From Galactobacter sp052108535 (GTDB lineage Bacteria > Actinomycetota > Actinomycetes > Actinomycetales > Micrococcaceae), in assembly GCA_052108535.1 (NCBI GenBank), contig JBQDZM010000042.1:1-23688 (forward strand): a stretch of DNA of 23,688 bases, written 5' to 3'. Position 1 is the stretch's first letter. Each line of letters begins with the position of its first letter. A program made the position numbers and the translations under genes. Of the stretch, positions 22,043 through 23,688 are shown piece after piece. Under the pieces are notes generated by a model, which ran no database searches, was not told the origin of the DNA, and worked only from the letters and a program-made list of their open reading frames with translations.

Positions 22043-23688
22043 CGCCGTCGCCACCCCTTCTTGATTTTGACGTGGACATTCTTCTTCCCCTTTTCGAAAT
22101 TGGAGTGCCAACCGTAGTATTTTCCGTGGGGCTTGAAGGTGGGGTCTCTATACTGCCTACCATTATTATTTGTAAGGCGATATTTACCGGTGTTGTTGAA
22201 TGAGTACGGGGAACGCTTCGTCCCTCTGTATCCGGTCCACATTCTGCCTGCTACTCGACTCACTCCTCGTGAAGCAGTAAGCCCTCTCTTGCCAGCCTTT
22301 ACAGACTTGTACAGTCGGTACCCCTTTACCAGGAGAACACCTCCGCGAACTACAGCGCCGCCAGGGACGGCAAGGCTGACTATTGTTACTCCAGTCCGCA
22401 CCCAAGGGTTCTTCCAGGCCTTCTTGACGCCCCGCGCTGCCTTTTTGATCCATTTGGGCCATTCGCCGCTGGTGTCGGCAGTGTTGATGGGGTCTTGGGG
22501 GTAGGTGTAGGTGGTGGTGTTGCCTCCGGGGATGGGGTCGGTGCTGGTGAAGAGCCCGGTGGTGGGGTTGTAGAGTCTGGCGCCCATGAGGATGAGGCCG
22601 GTGTCTGGGTTGAGGGCTCGTTGATCAGCGCCGTGCCAAGCATAGGTGGTGGCACCGGTGTCCGGTGTGGTCTCTGTTTCCTGGTTGCCGTACTCGTCGT
22701 ATTGGGCCCAACTTTTGATCCCAGTTCCTGCGTTGTCACCGGTGAGGGGGATGGTGGTGACGGTGTCCCCGTGGGGGTTGTTGACGGCCAGATCCACCTG
22801 GTCGCCGGTGATAGTCAACGCCAGGTCCCCACCGATGGTGGTTTCGTATCTGGTCGTGACCGTATTCCCGGCCGCCTTCTTGGTGGTGTAGCCCGGGTTG
22901 TCGGAGTCATCGACGTAGTGTTTGACTTCCTCCCCGTTCTGGGTGGCACCAACCCCGGTGGTGGTCAGATTGAGGCGGCGCCCAGCCGGGTCCAACCCGA
23001 TCGTCGTCGTGGCGCCGGAACGGGTGATGGTGTGGGCGGTGTCGTCGTCGTAGTAGCCAATCGTGATGGCGGCGGAGCCTTGTTCCTGCCCAGTGGTCTT
23101 GGGCGCGTCCACGGCCGGGATGGAGGTCTGACGTCCCAATCCGTCATACACGTAGCCGGCATTCACGCCCACCCGGTCAGCTGCGTCATACGCCCAGGCC
23201 CGTGCGGAGGTCTGCTGCCCATCGACGGTGGTGACCAGGCTTGTCCGGTTCCCGTTCTTGTCGAAGGTATATTTCCTCACCCTCACCGGTGTGGTGACCC
23301 CTTCGTCGGGGTCGGTGTTGATGACCTCACCAACAGGCGCCGTGATGTCAGTGACCTGGGTGAGCCGTCCAGCCCGGTCGTAGGAGAAGTCCCGGTCATA
23401 CGCTGCACCACGTTCCCCGACAGTGGAGGAGCCTGAAAGCACGTCACCGTCAGGAGTGTCCTCTCCGACGATGCGCCCAGCCACATCCCTGACGGTCTCC
23501 CAAGAAACCCACGTCCCCGTGGAGATACCACCGTCCTCAGCTTTGACCGGACCCTCATAAGCCAACCGGGTGGGGTTCCCTGATTCGTCGTACGCCTGCA
23601 CCTGGCTGATTCCGCCTGGCATGGTCTGTTTGCGCAGGTTCCCGTCACCGTCCCAGGAGGCCGTGTACGTCCCGGTCTTGCCCGAACC
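22039..23688 (-). CDS. Rhs/YD-repeat polymorphic toxin, C-terminal part (5' end beyond the window)
   Basis: The frame is open to the window edge, so only the last 549 residues are seen. YD repeats recur (YDESGNPTRLAYEG, YDRAGRLTQVTD, FDKNGNRTSL, YDGLGRQTSI, YDEYGNQETE) and end in the Rhs core-associated motif ARLYNPTTGLFTSTDPIPGGN. After TADTSGEW begins a variable tip of about 139 residues: a basic linker, a hydrophobic stretch (VTIVSLAVPGGAVVRGGVLL), then a Lys/Arg/Tyr-rich C-terminus (QYRDPTFKPHGKYYGWHSNF, ending HVKIKKGWRRR). This is the likely toxin, perhaps a nuclease judging by charge; its family is not recognised. In Gram-positives such proteins (WapA-like) are exported and act in contact competition. 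The stop overlaps the immunity candidate. Confidence 0.85.
   Translation of the reverse strand, partial: GSGKTGTYTASWDGDGNLRKQTMPGGISQVQAYDESGNPTRLAYEGPVKAEDGGISTGTWVSWETVRDVAGRIVGEDTPDGDVLSGSSTVGERGAAYDRDFSYDRAGRLTQVTDITAPVGEVINTDPDEGVTTPVRVRKYTFDKNGNRTSLVTTVDGQQTSARAWAYDAADRVGVNAGYVYDGLGRQTSIPAVDAPKTTGQEQGSAAITIGYYDDDTAHTITRSGATTTIGLDPAGRRLNLTTTGVGATQNGEEVKHYVDDSDNPGYTTKKAAGNTVTTRYETTIGGDLALTITGDQVDLAVNNPHGDTVTTIPLTGDNAGTGIKSWAQYDEYGNQETETTPDTGATTYAWHGADQRALNPDTGLILMGARLYNPTTGLFTSTDPIPGGNTTTYTYPQDPINTADTSGEWPKWIKKAARGVKKAWKNPWVRTGVTIVSLAVPGGAVVRGGVLLVKGYRLYKSVKAGKRGLTASRGVSRVAGRMWTGYRGTKRSPYSFNNTGKYRLTNNNGRQYRDPTFKPHGKYYGWHSNFEKGKKNVHVKIKKGWRRR
22491..22861. repeat. Rhs core segment duplicated at 21393-21734
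   Basis: The full-length copy of the duplicated core segment inside the Rhs gene. It spans the last YD repeat and the core-associated motif just before the variable toxin tip, and retains both TGGGGT repeats that flank the 30 bp lost from the orphan copy. Confidence 0.85.

Overview
The window comes from a high-GC Gram-positive bacterium, most likely an actinomycete of the order Micrococcales (Micrococcaceae-like). The reasons are the many GTG starts, the ATGA/GTGA stop-start overlaps, and the hpt, ftsH, folE, folP, folB, folK, DUF3180, PH, PH, DUF2520 gene order, a backbone I know from that group. The genus cannot be fixed from the sequence.

Layout. At 173-1195 (+) there is a nitronate monooxygenase-like flavoprotein, convergent with the end of a long minus-strand run. 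That run reads from 8866 down to 1210: folE, folP, folB, a divergent second folK-like gene, a 41-codon peptide gene, folK, DUF3180, two PH-domain membrane proteins and a DUF2520 dehydrogenase-like protein. The fol genes make the tetrahydrofolate precursor. An accessory block separates folE from ftsH: a BrnT-like toxin and ribbon-helix-helix antitoxin pair (8985-9597, +), then the glyA-soxB-soxD-soxA-soxG operon (minus, 16074 to 9605) with a divergent GntR/FCD regulator (16240-16902, +). Heterotetrameric sarcosine oxidase turns sarcosine plus tetrahydrofolate into glycine and methylene-tetrahydrofolate, and GlyA joins these into serine, so the block links to the neighbouring folate genes. Next come ftsH (18963-17014) and hpt (19779-19222). 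From about 19.8 kb to the end lies a different accessory region: the C-terminal part of an Rhs/YD-repeat polymorphic toxin that continues past the window end, its tightly coupled immunity candidate, and a displaced orphan cassette. The orphan holds a partial copy of the Rhs core, a frameshifted toxin tip and a second, intact immunity candidate.

Most unusual signals. (1) Between the two folK genes is a 41-residue basic amphipathic peptide gene with a very strong Shine-Dalgarno. Its leader contains an anti-SD segment that can pair either with the SD (8 bp) or with an upstream arm (9 bp). This is a switch-like architecture and suggests a type I toxin-like or otherwise translationally controlled peptide. 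(2) The second FolK keeps the metal-binding RTLDxD signature and the C-terminal core but has lost the GSNLG loop and the pterin-binding residues. It lies about 40 nt downstream of a DtxR/IdeR-like iron box. (3) The orphan Rhs cassette carries a 30-nt in-frame deletion between 6-bp direct repeats and a homopolymer frameshift, but its putative immunity gene is intact. (4) A 16-bp perfect inverted repeat with a third copy of its 10-mer lies upstream of hpt. I saw no tRNA, rRNA, CRISPR array, insertion sequence or replication origin. No gene-free stretch exceeds about 300 bases.
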